Of a stretch of 64,000 bases of DNA, positions 9,328 to 17,401 are shown in pieces. Within the stretch, counting starts at the first letter, position 1. Every line of letters begins with the position of its first letter. The notes beneath the pieces were generated by a model. It saw only the letters and a program-made list of their open reading frames with translations. It had not been told where the DNA came from and did no database searches. Source of the DNA: Murimonas intestini (lineage in GTDB: Bacteria; Bacillota; Clostridia; Lachnospirales; Lachnospiraceae); NCBI RefSeq assembly GCF_024622195.1, contig NZ_JANKBI010000015.1, positions 1-64,000 on the forward strand, read 5' to 3'. Position numbers and translations under genes: made by a program.

Positions 9328-10914
9328 ATGGAGCAAAAATATGACATGGCTGGAAAAGAGAAAACGGTATGTGCAGCCAGTGCGGAAACAGAAAGTCCTG
9401 TGGCAGAAACAGACTGCGGGAAAGTAAAGGGAGAAATAAGGGAGGGTATCTCAATATTCAGGGGTATCCCGTACGGGGATGACTGTACCGGCAGCAGGCG
9501 CTTTCAGGCGCCGCGCCCGGCCGTAAATTGGGAGGGCGTCAGAGACTGTACAAGGAACGGCTTTTATGCGCCTCAATTCGGATGCAGCATTTCTGGAAGC
9601 CGTGAGCTTGGTGAATATTTCAGCGGCGGTCATCCGGAAAAGTTCGGCGTTGCGGGGGAAGAGCAGAATGAAAATTGTCTTGTGCTCAATGTGGTGACGC
9701 CGGGCTGTGATGACAAAAGACGGCCTGTCGTGGTCTATATCCACGGGGGCGGCTTTTCCACCGGATCGGGCACGCTGGTACTGGGCGCTGACCGGTGGGT
9801 GCGGGAAGAAGATCTAGTAATAGTGGGCGTCAATCACCGTCTGAATCTGTTCGGATATCTGTATCTTGGGGAATTGGATCCTAAATATGCTGATTCTGGT
9901 GCAGCAGGGATGCTGGATCTTATCCTGGCACTTAAGTGGGTACAGAAGAATATTGGAAATTTTGGCGGAGATCCAGAACGTGTTACAATCATGGGAGAAT
10001 CAGGCGGCGGGGCTAAAGTGAGCACGCTGCTGGCAATGAAGGAAGCTGGGGATCTGTTCCGGGCAGCTATAGTGGAGAGCGGTTCAATGCCTGTGGGGTG
10101 CAGGTCCAGGGAGGAAGGAACACTTCAGGCCCTGAAGCTGCTGGAAAAACTGGGGATACCCGGAGACAGGCCGGGGCTTCTGGAGGATAAGACTACGGAG
10201 GAGCTGCTTTGGGCAATGAAAGAATCAGGGAATATGGGGGCAATGGAATTCCAGCCTGTGGCAGATGGAATCCACATAGAGGCCGGTCAGGGATATACGG
10301 CGCCTGAAGGTGCAGAGAATATCCCTCTGCTTGTGGGAGCGTCAGAGGATGAACTGGCAATTTTCCTGGAGCCGGAACTGCTGGAGAATATGACATGGGA
10401 AAATATGGACAAGTCATTGGCTGAAATAACGATAGAAGAACCTCTATATCAAATCAACAGAGAAGATTGGGGGAGAATCATCAGCAGGTTTCGGGAACTT
10501 GATAAGGATCAGAGCAGCCCGGCACATCTTTTTGCTAAAATATGTTCTCAGGCCAGTATGCTTGGGGGCGGTGCGTATTACCAGGCAATGAAAAAGGCCG
10601 GGCAGAAGGCTGCCGTATACAGCTATATAGTCTCCTGTGACAGCCCGCATCCGGGAATAGAGGGGCAAAGATATTCCTGGCATACGGCGGACCTGCCGCT
10701 GCAGATGAGGATAGTGCTGTATCCTGACAGTGAGGAATTATCCAGAAAAATGGCTCATGCCTGGGCAGCGTTTATCAGAGACGGAGTTCCGTCTGCTGAG
10801 GGGCTGGAGTGGAAACCGTTTACACAGGAAGAGAAGTGGACTATGGTGATCGGTGAGCAGTGGAAGATGGAAAAAGATCCGTTAAGAGAAATGAGAATGT
10901 GCCTGGAAGTCTGA
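9328..10914 (+). CDS. Type B carboxylesterase
   Basis: A 528-residue alpha/beta-hydrolase of the carboxylesterase/cholinesterase (type B) family. The oxyanion-hole segment VYIHGGGFSTGSG and the nucleophile elbow GESGGGAK (Ser225) are intact. The catalytic histidine is probably the one in YSWHTADLPL. The early segment VKGEIREGISIFRGIPYG is also typical. No signal peptide is visible, so it should act in the cytoplasm. ATG at 9328 follows GCAGGAGG. It hydrolyses esters; the natural substrate is unknown, and removal of acyl groups from imported plant glycosides would fit the setting. A terminator follows. Confidence 0.9.
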   Translation: MEQKYDMAGKEKTVCAASAETESPVAETDCGKVKGEIREGISIFRGIPYGDDCTGSRRFQAPRPAVNWEGVRDCTRNGFYAPQFGCSISGSRELGEYFSGGHPEKFGVAGEEQNENCLVLNVVTPGCDDKRRPVVVYIHGGGFSTGSGTLVLGADRWVREEDLVIVGVNHRLNLFGYLYLGELDPKYADSGAAGMLDLILALKWVQKNIGNFGGDPERVTIMGESGGGAKVSTLLAMKEAGDLFRAAIVESGSMPVGCRSREEGTLQALKLLEKLGIPGDRPGLLEDKTTEELLWAMKESGNMGAMEFQPVADGIHIEAGQGYTAPEGAENIPLLVGASEDELAIFLEPELLENMTWENMDKSLAEITIEEPLYQINREDWGRIISRFRELDKDQSSPAHLFAKICSQASMLGGGAYYQAMKKAGQKAAVYSYIVSCDSPHPGIEGQRYSWHTADLPLQMRIVLYPDSEELSRKMAHAWAAFIRDGVPSAEGLEWKPFTQEEKWTMVIGEQWKMEKDPLREMRMCLEV

Positions 10915-10922
10915 TACAGCTG

Positions 10923-10980
10923 CAGCACTGAACTCTGAAAGGAGGTAAAACCTCTGTCAGAGTCCGGTGCTGTTTTATTT
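10923..10980 (+). terminator. Terminator after the carboxylesterase gene
   Basis: A long imperfect hairpin (CAGCACTG with CGGTGCTG outside, GGAGG with CCTC inside) ends in TTTTATTT. It separates the esterase transcript from the convergent telA operon. Confidence 0.8.
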
Positions 10981-11000
10981 AGAAAGCAGATAAATGAAAA

Positions 11001-12143
11001 TTAAAGGGAGAAGGATTTTCCCTTTTCCAGCTTCTGCAGCTGTTTTTCACCTTCCTCTGCGATAGTCCGGAACTCCTGGATCGTCTGGACCATCTGGGGC
11101 AGTGCTTTTGTTTTGTAGGCATTGATATCATCCAGGGCAGACAATGTATCTGAGAATGCCTGTATCAGAGTATCTGGCGAAATGCTGGCTTCAATTGCCT
11201 CTTTCTGGATTGCCACACCCTGTTCCTTCAGCATTCTGGAAGTAGCGGTGATCATGTTATTTGTAGTTTCATTCAGCATCTGTACTTTTTCCAGCACAAT
11301 TTTCTGATTATACAGAGCGCCGGCCACTGTTACAGCCACACGCAGAGCAGAAACAGTCACGGTTTTTGCACGGTCTACAGCTCTTATCAGCTCCAGATTA
11401 TTTTTGCGTATTACTTCCATGGCGATGATGCCCTGCTGGTTTACCGCCAGAAGCTGCTGGAAATCTATCAGACGCTGGCGCAGGGGGAATATGATTTCCT
11501 CTTCTATAAACTTGATACGCTCAGGGTCTGTACCCGCAGCCTTGGCGTTTTCAACTGAATTTGTAAGGTAGCTGTCCAGCTGTGCACCCAGTTCTATTTT
11601 CTGGGTAAGCTGTTTTGTCAAATCTCTCATATTAGCCTGCTCAATTTCAAGTGTTGTATTGTCGTTCTTAAGGATTGCCTTGCCCTTATCAAGGGACTTG
11701 ACGATTTCAGCGATTTCAGCGTCAGCTGTTTTATAACGTTCAAAATAGCGCCTTATAGGATTGAAAAATTTTCCTAGTACTCCTGTCTTTGTAAAGTCCA
11801 GACCCGATGGATCCAGATCCTTCATTTTTATTGAAAGATCAGCCAGGCCTTTTGCCACCTCGCCGGATTCGCCGCCTGCTTTGCTAAAGTCACCGATCCT
11901 CTTTTGCAGGATACTGTTTTTAGATTCTGACTGTTTGATGATATCAGCGCCAAAAGTTTCGACTACCTGGACAAATTCACGCCGCTCCGTTAATGAATCA
12001 AGATCCACGGCCATGATCATATCTGCTTTTTCTTTCACAGCATCTTTGATCACCGTCTTTTCCTGTTCAGTTGGCATGAGTTCTTTTACAACTTCTTCTT
12101 TGATCTCCTCAGGTTTAGGCAGGTCTAATGAAAAACCGCTCAT
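11001..12143 (-). CDS. TelA family protein (toxic anion resistance family)
   Basis: A 380-residue, mostly helical cytoplasmic protein of the TelA family (PF05816), named for tellurite resistance although the native role in Firmicutes is uncertain. Family features include the C-terminal NTTNNMITATSRMLKEQG segment and the central GKAILKNDNTTLEIEQ segment, with long coiled-coil-prone helices throughout. The RBS is CGGAGG, seven bases before ATG. It is the last gene of a three-gene operon with an XpaC-like and a VWA protein; xpaC and a telA homologue (yaaN) are also adjacent in Bacillus subtilis. A cell-envelope stress role is inferred. Confidence 0.9.
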   Translation of the reverse strand: MSGFSLDLPKPEEIKEEVVKELMPTEQEKTVIKDAVKEKADMIMAVDLDSLTERREFVQVVETFGADIIKQSESKNSILQKRIGDFSKAGGESGEVAKGLADLSIKMKDLDPSGLDFTKTGVLGKFFNPIRRYFERYKTADAEIAEIVKSLDKGKAILKNDNTTLEIEQANMRDLTKQLTQKIELGAQLDSYLTNSVENAKAAGTDPERIKFIEEEIIFPLRQRLIDFQQLLAVNQQGIIAMEVIRKNNLELIRAVDRAKTVTVSALRVAVTVAGALYNQKIVLEKVQMLNETTNNMITATSRMLKEQGVAIQKEAIEASISPDTLIQAFSDTLSALDDINAYKTKALPQMVQTIQEFRTIAEEGEKQLQKLEKGKSFSL

Positions 12144-12184
12144 ATTTTCCTCCGTTCTGCCGCAGTATAGCGGACTCCATCTTT

Positions 12185-13870
12185 TTACATGCTGGCATTG
12201 AATAAGTTCTTAAGCTGATATACGACATCGTCAGTAGATGCGTCGATGCTTGCAGCCTCGTTTACAGCACTGATGTTTTGCAGGGCTTCCAGGTCTGCAT
12301 TGTATCCAATCGTATAGACAGGAATTTTGAGGCTGCTCAGGATATCACGGATATCATTCAGGCTGCAGCCTGAATTTGTTTCACCGTCACTTAAAACGAA
12401 CAGCATGGGCTTGGCATCCGGGTATTGTTCCATAGCTTTATTGATCATATCCATAGCTACACAGATTCCGTCAAAGGTAGCGGTTCCGCCGTTGGCATAG
12501 AGATTTTCTACGGCGCCTTTAAAAAGTGACTGCTGGTTTAAATCAAATTTACCTATGGGCAATTCAATTGTGACATCATTGGAATAACTTACAAGTCCTA
12601 TATAATTATCTGAATTGATATATTTCATGCTGTTTATCAGGGAATCCTGAAGAGCCCTCAGGGGCGAGCCGTCCATACTTCCGGAAACGTCTGTAACAAA
12701 CACGCCGATTACCGGCCTTCCTGTATCCTTATTTGTCTTGTAAAGCTTCTGGGCAGCGATCAGGATATCCCCTGAGACGTTCTCATATTCAGGAACATAG
12801 TCAGGCATACCGTTAAAACCATAGTCTGAAGCACGTTTTACAGCTTCTTCTGTTGCACAGTACTCGGCAAATTTTTTCAGGACTTCTTTTTTGTCCTGAC
12901 TGATCTCGCCTACAGCTACCAGGGGATTATCGTGACGGTAACCGAAAGGAGTAAACTTATAATTTTTTGACAGGACTGCATCATTAATATAAGACTGGTA
13001 TTCCAGTATAAAGCCATCAAGAGAGCCCTTCTCAGCAGCATCACGCATCTGCATGGTTGTCAGTGCGACGAAAGGCACATTCTTCTGAAACTTCTGGAAG
13101 CCCTGTACAGCCGTATCAGAAAGAGGGTTCTTTAAGTCATAGCGTTCCAAAGTACAGATCAGAAAATTCAGGCCCGCGCTGCTGGCAAAGGGGTTCGTAT
13201 ATCCCATGGCAAATTCACCGGCTTCAGTGGCTTCAGTGATAGCTTTTAAGTCTACAGTGCCGTATTTCTCCATTATTTTCTTGTTAGTTTCTTCTGAGAG
13301 CAGTATGCCGGCTACATTTCCCACCATACTCTCAGAAATTGTTTCGGTCTTTACTCCTCTGGAATTCAGCATATCCACCCAGAGCATATTGGAGGGTGAG
13401 AGGCCGTCAGGAACTGCCTTGCCTGAAGCGATATAATCAAGAGCCTGCCCGCTGTTCACCTTACGTATCTGGACAGATATCTTCTGGCCGTTTACTGAGT
13501 AACCCTGACGGTTAAATTCATCTGCCATTTCGCACAGCCAGCCGTCTGTACCTGTCCCGGCCTTTTCGGGCGAGGAGTAGATCTCTGCATAGAGCTGGGT
13601 GGTCGCTTTGGCAGTGATATCACATGTCTCAATATCCGGCAGTTCACTGGCCTCATCCTCAACGGCATCATACTCCACTGGTGATTTGACAGGCTCTGCG
13701 GTTGAAGGACTAATATTATTTACCAGCTTTGTCAGTTTGCTGGAAGCTTTTTCTTCAGAAATCACTTTATCTGATTTCCCAATGTTTCTGGTCAGGTAGA
13801 TTCCCCCAAACACAATGATACAGACAGCAGCAGCACAGGCCGCAAGTATCCCAATCTTTTTCTTATCCAT
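12185..13870 (-). CDS. Membrane-anchored VWA domain / solute-binding-like fusion protein
   Basis: A 561-residue protein. The N-terminal membrane helix (GILAACAAAVCIIVFGGIYL) is followed by a region of about 90-350 that resembles an extracellular solute-binding fold (NRQGYSVNGQKISVQIRKV, YTNPFASSAGLNF). The C-terminal von Willebrand A domain begins near residue 385 with an intact metal site, DVSGSMDGSP, plus GGTATF and LSDGETNSG. Both domains probably face outside the cell. It lies between xpaC and telA with short gaps (81 and 41 bases). The partner bound by the VWA domain is unknown. RBS CGGAGG. Confidence 0.85.
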   Translation of the reverse strand: MDKKKIGILAACAAAVCIIVFGGIYLTRNIGKSDKVISEEKASSKLTKLVNNISPSTAEPVKSPVEYDAVEDEASELPDIETCDITAKATTQLYAEIYSSPEKAGTGTDGWLCEMADEFNRQGYSVNGQKISVQIRKVNSGQALDYIASGKAVPDGLSPSNMLWVDMLNSRGVKTETISESMVGNVAGILLSEETNKKIMEKYGTVDLKAITEATEAGEFAMGYTNPFASSAGLNFLICTLERYDLKNPLSDTAVQGFQKFQKNVPFVALTTMQMRDAAEKGSLDGFILEYQSYINDAVLSKNYKFTPFGYRHDNPLVAVGEISQDKKEVLKKFAEYCATEEAVKRASDYGFNGMPDYVPEYENVSGDILIAAQKLYKTNKDTGRPVIGVFVTDVSGSMDGSPLRALQDSLINSMKYINSDNYIGLVSYSNDVTIELPIGKFDLNQQSLFKGAVENLYANGGTATFDGICVAMDMINKAMEQYPDAKPMLFVLSDGETNSGCSLNDIRDILSSLKIPVYTIGYNADLEALQNISAVNEAASIDASTDDVVYQLKNLFNASM

Positions 13871-13951
13871 ACTTTCCTCCGTTCCTGAATGAACCTGATA
13901 TTTTTATATACCGGCGCGGCCGGCCTTCAGGTGCATTCTATACATTTCTGC

Positions 13952-14683
13952 CTACTGATAATACTTTGTTTCTTCAATCAGTTTTTCTATTTCAACTAGT
14001 ATTTCACTGTTCATTTCCTCATTTTCACTAGTTTCAAAAGAGGACAGTTCAATTGCCAGAGCATCCAGCTTAAGCAGTATCCTTTCATTTAATGCGATAA
14101 CAGATTTCACAGATTCATAATTATCCTGATACAACTGCAGCTGTTCTTCCTGGATATCGTCGGGTATATCATCTTCTTTGTAATGCTGCAGTCTGGCGTA
14201 TTCATTTTCATCAAAGATGCTCATCCTGTTAGCCATAGTGACAACATTTTTTATTGCAGAGTCCTCAGCGGCTTTGACTATGCCGTAGAACTTCTCCCAG
14301 CTCATAGTTCCTTTTGTGAATTTCCGTTCAATCAGGTCTGACAGCTTCTGACGTGATTTCATAACACGCTCCAGCTGTCCGGCAGCAGTTTTAGCAATGT
14401 TTCCAAAATATTTGCTGTCCTGATGGCGGCGCAGGATGGCCCTGGCATCTTCCAGGCTGGCAACTTCGTCCCTGCTCACAAGTATCTGTTTTGGTTTTGC
14501 CAAACTGCGCACGTTCACAAATAAAAATCCGGCGACGAGTGCAATACCTGCTATGATGGACATACCGGCTCTGAAAATACCGGGATCGGACGGTCTGAGC
14601 GCTACAAGGCCGGGCGAGTACAGAATGACTGCAATGACTGCGAGTATGACATTGGCAGCAAATAACCATATGTATTTTTTCAA
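13952..14683 (-). CDS. xpaC: XpaC-like membrane protein (5-bromo-4-chloroindolyl phosphate hydrolysis family)
   Basis: A 243-residue protein with two N-terminal membrane helices (WLFAANVILAVIAVILYSP and MSIIAGIALVAGFLFVNV) and a cytoplasmic helical domain (DARAILRRHQDSKYFGNIAK, FYGIVKAAEDSAIKNVVTMA), the layout of XpaC (PF10112). The start codon is TTG at 14683, chosen because GGAGGG lies about ten bases upstream and no in-frame ATG is better placed. First gene of the xpaC-VWA-telA operon, with a clear promoter upstream. The biochemical function of XpaC is not established; the name reflects a staining phenotype. Confidence 0.82.
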   Translation of the reverse strand: MKKYIWLFAANVILAVIAVILYSPGLVALRPSDPGIFRAGMSIIAGIALVAGFLFVNVRSLAKPKQILVSRDEVASLEDARAILRRHQDSKYFGNIAKTAAGQLERVMKSRQKLSDLIERKFTKGTMSWEKFYGIVKAAEDSAIKNVVTMANRMSIFDENEYARLQHYKEDDIPDDIQEEQLQLYQDNYESVKSVIALNERILLKLDALAIELSSFETSENEEMNSEILVEIEKLIEETKYYQ

Positions 14684-14781
14684 TATGTAAATTCCCTCCT
14701 GTGAATATAATATTTTAATCTGCCGGGCTTTAAGTTTATGTGTACTCTGTTTTGCTGCGGCACATTATAATGTCTAACGAC

Positions 14782-14810
14782 ATTATAACCTACAGATTAA
14801 AATCTGACAA
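14782..14810 (-). promoter_or_regulatory. Promoter of the xpaC-VWA-telA operon
   Basis: On the minus strand, TTGTCA (14805-14810) and TATAAT (14782-14787) are spaced by exactly 17 bp. The spacer and -35 box carry an inverted repeat, CAGATT/AATCTG with a 2-base gap (14793-14806), a plausible operator. A second TATAAT lies at 14764-14769 without a good -35. Confidence 0.8.
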
Positions 14811-14884
14811 GACAGGACTCACGGGACAATGTCCCACAAAATGTTTTTACACGTATTTTGCACGATTTCTTTTTTAAAATGAGC

Positions 14885-14913
14885 TTGTAAAAAACGGCCT
14901 GTGAGGATATAAT
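14885..14913 (+). promoter_or_regulatory. Promoter of the LacI-type regulator gene
   Basis: TTGTAA (14885-14890), a 17-bp spacer and TATAAT (14908-14913). GCGTGCA follows at 14922-14928, near the expected start of transcription, and again at 14952-14958. This places the shared iol-region motif downstream of the promoter, which would suit autoregulation. Confidence 0.75.
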
Positions 14914-14982
14914 GTTAAAAAGCGTGCATTATTAATAAAGACATGTGCTTTGCGTGCAGTAACAGGATTACGGAGGCGGATT

Positions 14983-16020
14983 ATGGCGGGAACGATACAG
15001 CAGATTGCCCAGCTGGCAGGAGTGTCGCGCGGAACGGTGGACAGAGCTCTGAATAACCGGGGGAGGATCAACCCGGAGGTGGCGGAAAAAATTGAAAAAA
15101 TAGCCGAAGAGATCGGGTATGTGCCAAAGCACAGGAAGAAAGCCTCAGGCGGAAATGCAGGGACAGGACAGGAGAAGAGGATTGGTGTTGTGACCCAGCT
15201 TTCTCAGTCTTCCTTTATGCTGGAGGTAAACCGGGGGATCAGGGAAGCGGCAAAGAAGCTGTCGGACAGGGGAATACAGGTTCTTGTAAGGGAAAATGCA
15301 TCTGTGGATGAGACAGAGCAGCTGGAGGCTGTCAGGCAGCTGGAGGAAGAGGGCATAGACGCCCTGGCAATCATGCCGGTGGACAGTGACAGTGTACGGC
15401 TGAAATTAAATGAGCTGGCGGATGAAGGTCAGATTCCCGTAGTTACCTTTAATACGGATATAGTGGGGACGAGGCGGTGCTGCTTTGTGGGGCTGGATAA
15501 CTGGAAGAGCGGGCAGACTGCGGCGGGCCTTATGGGAATGATGATGCGGGGACAGGGAAAGGTGCTGGTGATCACAGGGTATTTTTCCAACAGCGCCGGC
15601 AGCCGCAGGGTGGACGGTTTTGTGGATGAACTGAAGAAAAGCTTTCCGTCCATGGAGCTTGTAGGTGTGCAGAGCAGCTTTGACCAGACAGATGAGGTAG
15701 AGAAGATCATAGTGAATTCTATGTCTGTCTTTCCGGATCTGGAAGGGATCTTTGTGGCCTCTGGCGGACAGGCCGGCGTCAGGAGGGCATTCGATAAACT
15801 GATGCTTAAGAAACGCCCCTATGTGATTATCTATGACCTGACTCCAAAGAATGTGAGGGCGCTGAGTGAGGGGACTGTGGATTTTCTGATCGACCAGGAG
15901 GGATATGACCAGGGGTACAGGGCATTGTCTATTCTCTCGGATATACTTTGTTTTAAGAAACAGCCGGAGAAAGAGTATATGTATACGGAAATCAATATAA
16001 AGACAAAATATAATCTGTAG
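14983..16020 (+). CDS. LacI-family transcriptional regulator of the inositol operon
   Basis: A 345-residue regulator. The N-terminal LacI helix-turn-helix (TIQQIAQLAGVSRGTVDRAL, then RINPEVAEKIEKIAEEIGYVP) is followed by a periplasmic-binding-like effector domain (EKRIGVVTQLSQSSFM, GQTAAGLMGMMM, EGIFVASGGQAG). ATG at 14983 is preferred over a TTG 33 bases upstream because CGGAGGCGG precedes it correctly. It lies directly before iolC in the same direction, with a terminator between. GCACGCAA-type motifs occur both at its own promoter and upstream of iolC. Control of the iol operon is inferred; the effector could be inositol or a catabolite. Confidence 0.88.
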   Translation: MAGTIQQIAQLAGVSRGTVDRALNNRGRINPEVAEKIEKIAEEIGYVPKHRKKASGGNAGTGQEKRIGVVTQLSQSSFMLEVNRGIREAAKKLSDRGIQVLVRENASVDETEQLEAVRQLEEEGIDALAIMPVDSDSVRLKLNELADEGQIPVVTFNTDIVGTRRCCFVGLDNWKSGQTAAGLMGMMMRGQGKVLVITGYFSNSAGSRRVDGFVDELKKSFPSMELVGVQSSFDQTDEVEKIIVNSMSVFPDLEGIFVASGGQAGVRRAFDKLMLKKRPYVIIYDLTPKNVRALSEGTVDFLIDQEGYDQGYRALSILSDILCFKKQPEKEYMYTEINIKTKYNL

Positions 16021-16045
16021 TGCAGAGAAGCTTTCAACATGCAGT

Positions 16046-16091
16046 AAAAGCAGCCATATCAGAACAGTCCGGTTCTGGTGTGGCTGCTTTT
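16046..16091 (+). terminator. Terminator after the regulator gene
   Basis: A perfect-looking long stem: AAAAGCAGCCATATCAGAAC (16046-16065) pairs with the arm ending at 16091, closing a 6-base loop. The 3' side ends in TTTTGTCTT. It separates the regulator message from the iol operon. Confidence 0.85.
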
Positions 16092-16124
16092 GTCTTAAAA
16101 AAAATTTACTCCACAAAAGAAATA

Positions 16125-16317
16125 GCACGCAAATACACACGCACTTATTATAAAGGAATCTGTTGTGAAAGTGCAACAAAAGGATTGATTAAAATTGTGC
16201 AAATAGCGAAATAACGGTAAAATGCAGGAAAAGTGCTTGCACATAGCAGGTGCGTGTGATAATATGAAGGCACAAAGATAAAGAAAAAAGCACACAAAAT
16301 AAATAAAACGCACGCAA
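16125..16317 (+). promoter_or_regulatory. iol operon promoter and operator region
   Basis: The 325-base gap before iolC holds the upstream terminator and then this region. A candidate promoter is TTGCAC (16237-16242), 17 bp, TAATAT (16260-16265). GCACGCAA occurs at 16125-16132 and 16310-16317, with related CACACGCAC near 16136 and TGCGTGT at 16251 inside the promoter. The same motif in reverse, TTGCGTGC, is at 14950-14957 by the regulator gene. This is the probable operator set for the LacI-type regulator. No small gene is seen in the gap. Confidence 0.6.
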
Positions 16318-16345
16318 TTCCAAATGGGGATCAGGAGGGAATTTT

Positions 16346-17383
16346 ATGAAGTATGTGGAGTTTGATGAGGACAGGGAGAGGGATCTTGTATTGCTGGGCC
16401 GTGTGGCAATTGACTTTAACCCGGCTTATAACGATCAGGTAAAGGAGGAATTTAAACCGCTGAAGAAGGTCCATATGTTCGAAAAGTTTTTGGGCGGTTC
16501 TCCGGCCAATATAGCTGTGGGCGTCACAAAGCATGGTCTTAAGGCCGGATTCATCGGTAAAGTGTCAGATGACCAGTTTGGAGAATTTGTGGTGGATTAC
16601 TTTAACGAGAGGGGGATCGACACTTCCTGTATCACAAAGTGCACAGGCGGCGAGAAATTGGGGCTGACCTTCACTGAGATGCTTTCCTCTAAAGAAAGCA
16701 GTATCCTGATGTACAGAAACTGTATAGCGGATCTTCAGCTGCATGTGGATGATATTGATGAAGATTACATAAAGAGTACAAAGGCCATCCTGATATCCGG
16801 AACTGCGCTGGCGGAGAGTCCGTCCAGGGAAGCAGCAATAAAGGCAGTGCTTCTGGCAAAGAAAAATAATACAAAGATAATCTTTGACATTGACTACAGA
16901 GAATATAACTGGAAAAACAGTGATGAGATATCCATCTACTATTCCATGGTGGCAAAGGAAGCTGATATCATCATGGGATCAAGGGAGGAATTCGATCTGA
17001 CAGAAAAGCTGATACGGCCTGGTATGACAGATGAGGAATCAGCAGCGCTGTGGCAGAGCTATAATGCTAAAATCGTGGTTATCAAGCACGGCATGAAGGG
17101 ATCTGCAGCCTATACTTGTGACGGGCAGAAATATTCAATAAAGCCCTTCCCTGTAGAAGCGCGGAAAGGCTTTGGCGGCGGAGACGGCTATGGTTCCGGC
17201 TTCCTGTACGGGCTGTACCAGGGGTGGGAAATTATCGACTGCCTGGAATTTGGCTCGGCGGAGGCATCTATGATGGTGAGGAGCAATAATTGTTCGGATT
17301 CTCTCCCGGGGCCGGAAGAGGTACATGAATTTATTAAAGAGGAAAAAGAGAAGTTTGGAGAAATGATCGCAAGAATGCAGTAA
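16346..17383 (+). CDS. iolC: 5-dehydro-2-deoxygluconokinase
   Basis: A 345-residue PfkB-family sugar kinase that phosphorylates 5-dehydro-2-deoxy-D-gluconate in myo-inositol catabolism. The N-terminal substrate region contains FLGGSPANIAVGVTKHGL. The C-terminal PfkB signature reads GFGGGDGYGSGF, with the aspartate as catalytic base. Assignment to iolC rather than another PfkB kinase rests on the neighbours iolD, iolB and iolE in the same transcript. The start follows CAGGAGGG. First gene of the operon; iolD follows after 18 bases. The expected next enzyme, the aldolase IolJ, is not in this window. Confidence 0.92.
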   Translation: MKYVEFDEDRERDLVLLGRVAIDFNPAYNDQVKEEFKPLKKVHMFEKFLGGSPANIAVGVTKHGLKAGFIGKVSDDQFGEFVVDYFNERGIDTSCITKCTGGEKLGLTFTEMLSSKESSILMYRNCIADLQLHVDDIDEDYIKSTKAILISGTALAESPSREAAIKAVLLAKKNNTKIIFDIDYREYNWKNSDEISIYYSMVAKEADIIMGSREEFDLTEKLIRPGMTDEESAALWQSYNAKIVVIKHGMKGSAAYTCDGQKYSIKPFPVEARKGFGGGDGYGSGFLYGLYQGWEIIDCLEFGSAEASMMVRSNNCSDSLPGPEEVHEFIKEEKEKFGEMIARMQ

Positions 17384-17401
17384 ACGGAGAGGAGTTTCAT
17401 C

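Noticed and set aside
15406..16179. 257-codon minus-strand frame under the LacI-type regulator
   Set aside because: It is antisense to a well-supported gene and crosses its terminator, with no ribosome site or recognisable domain.
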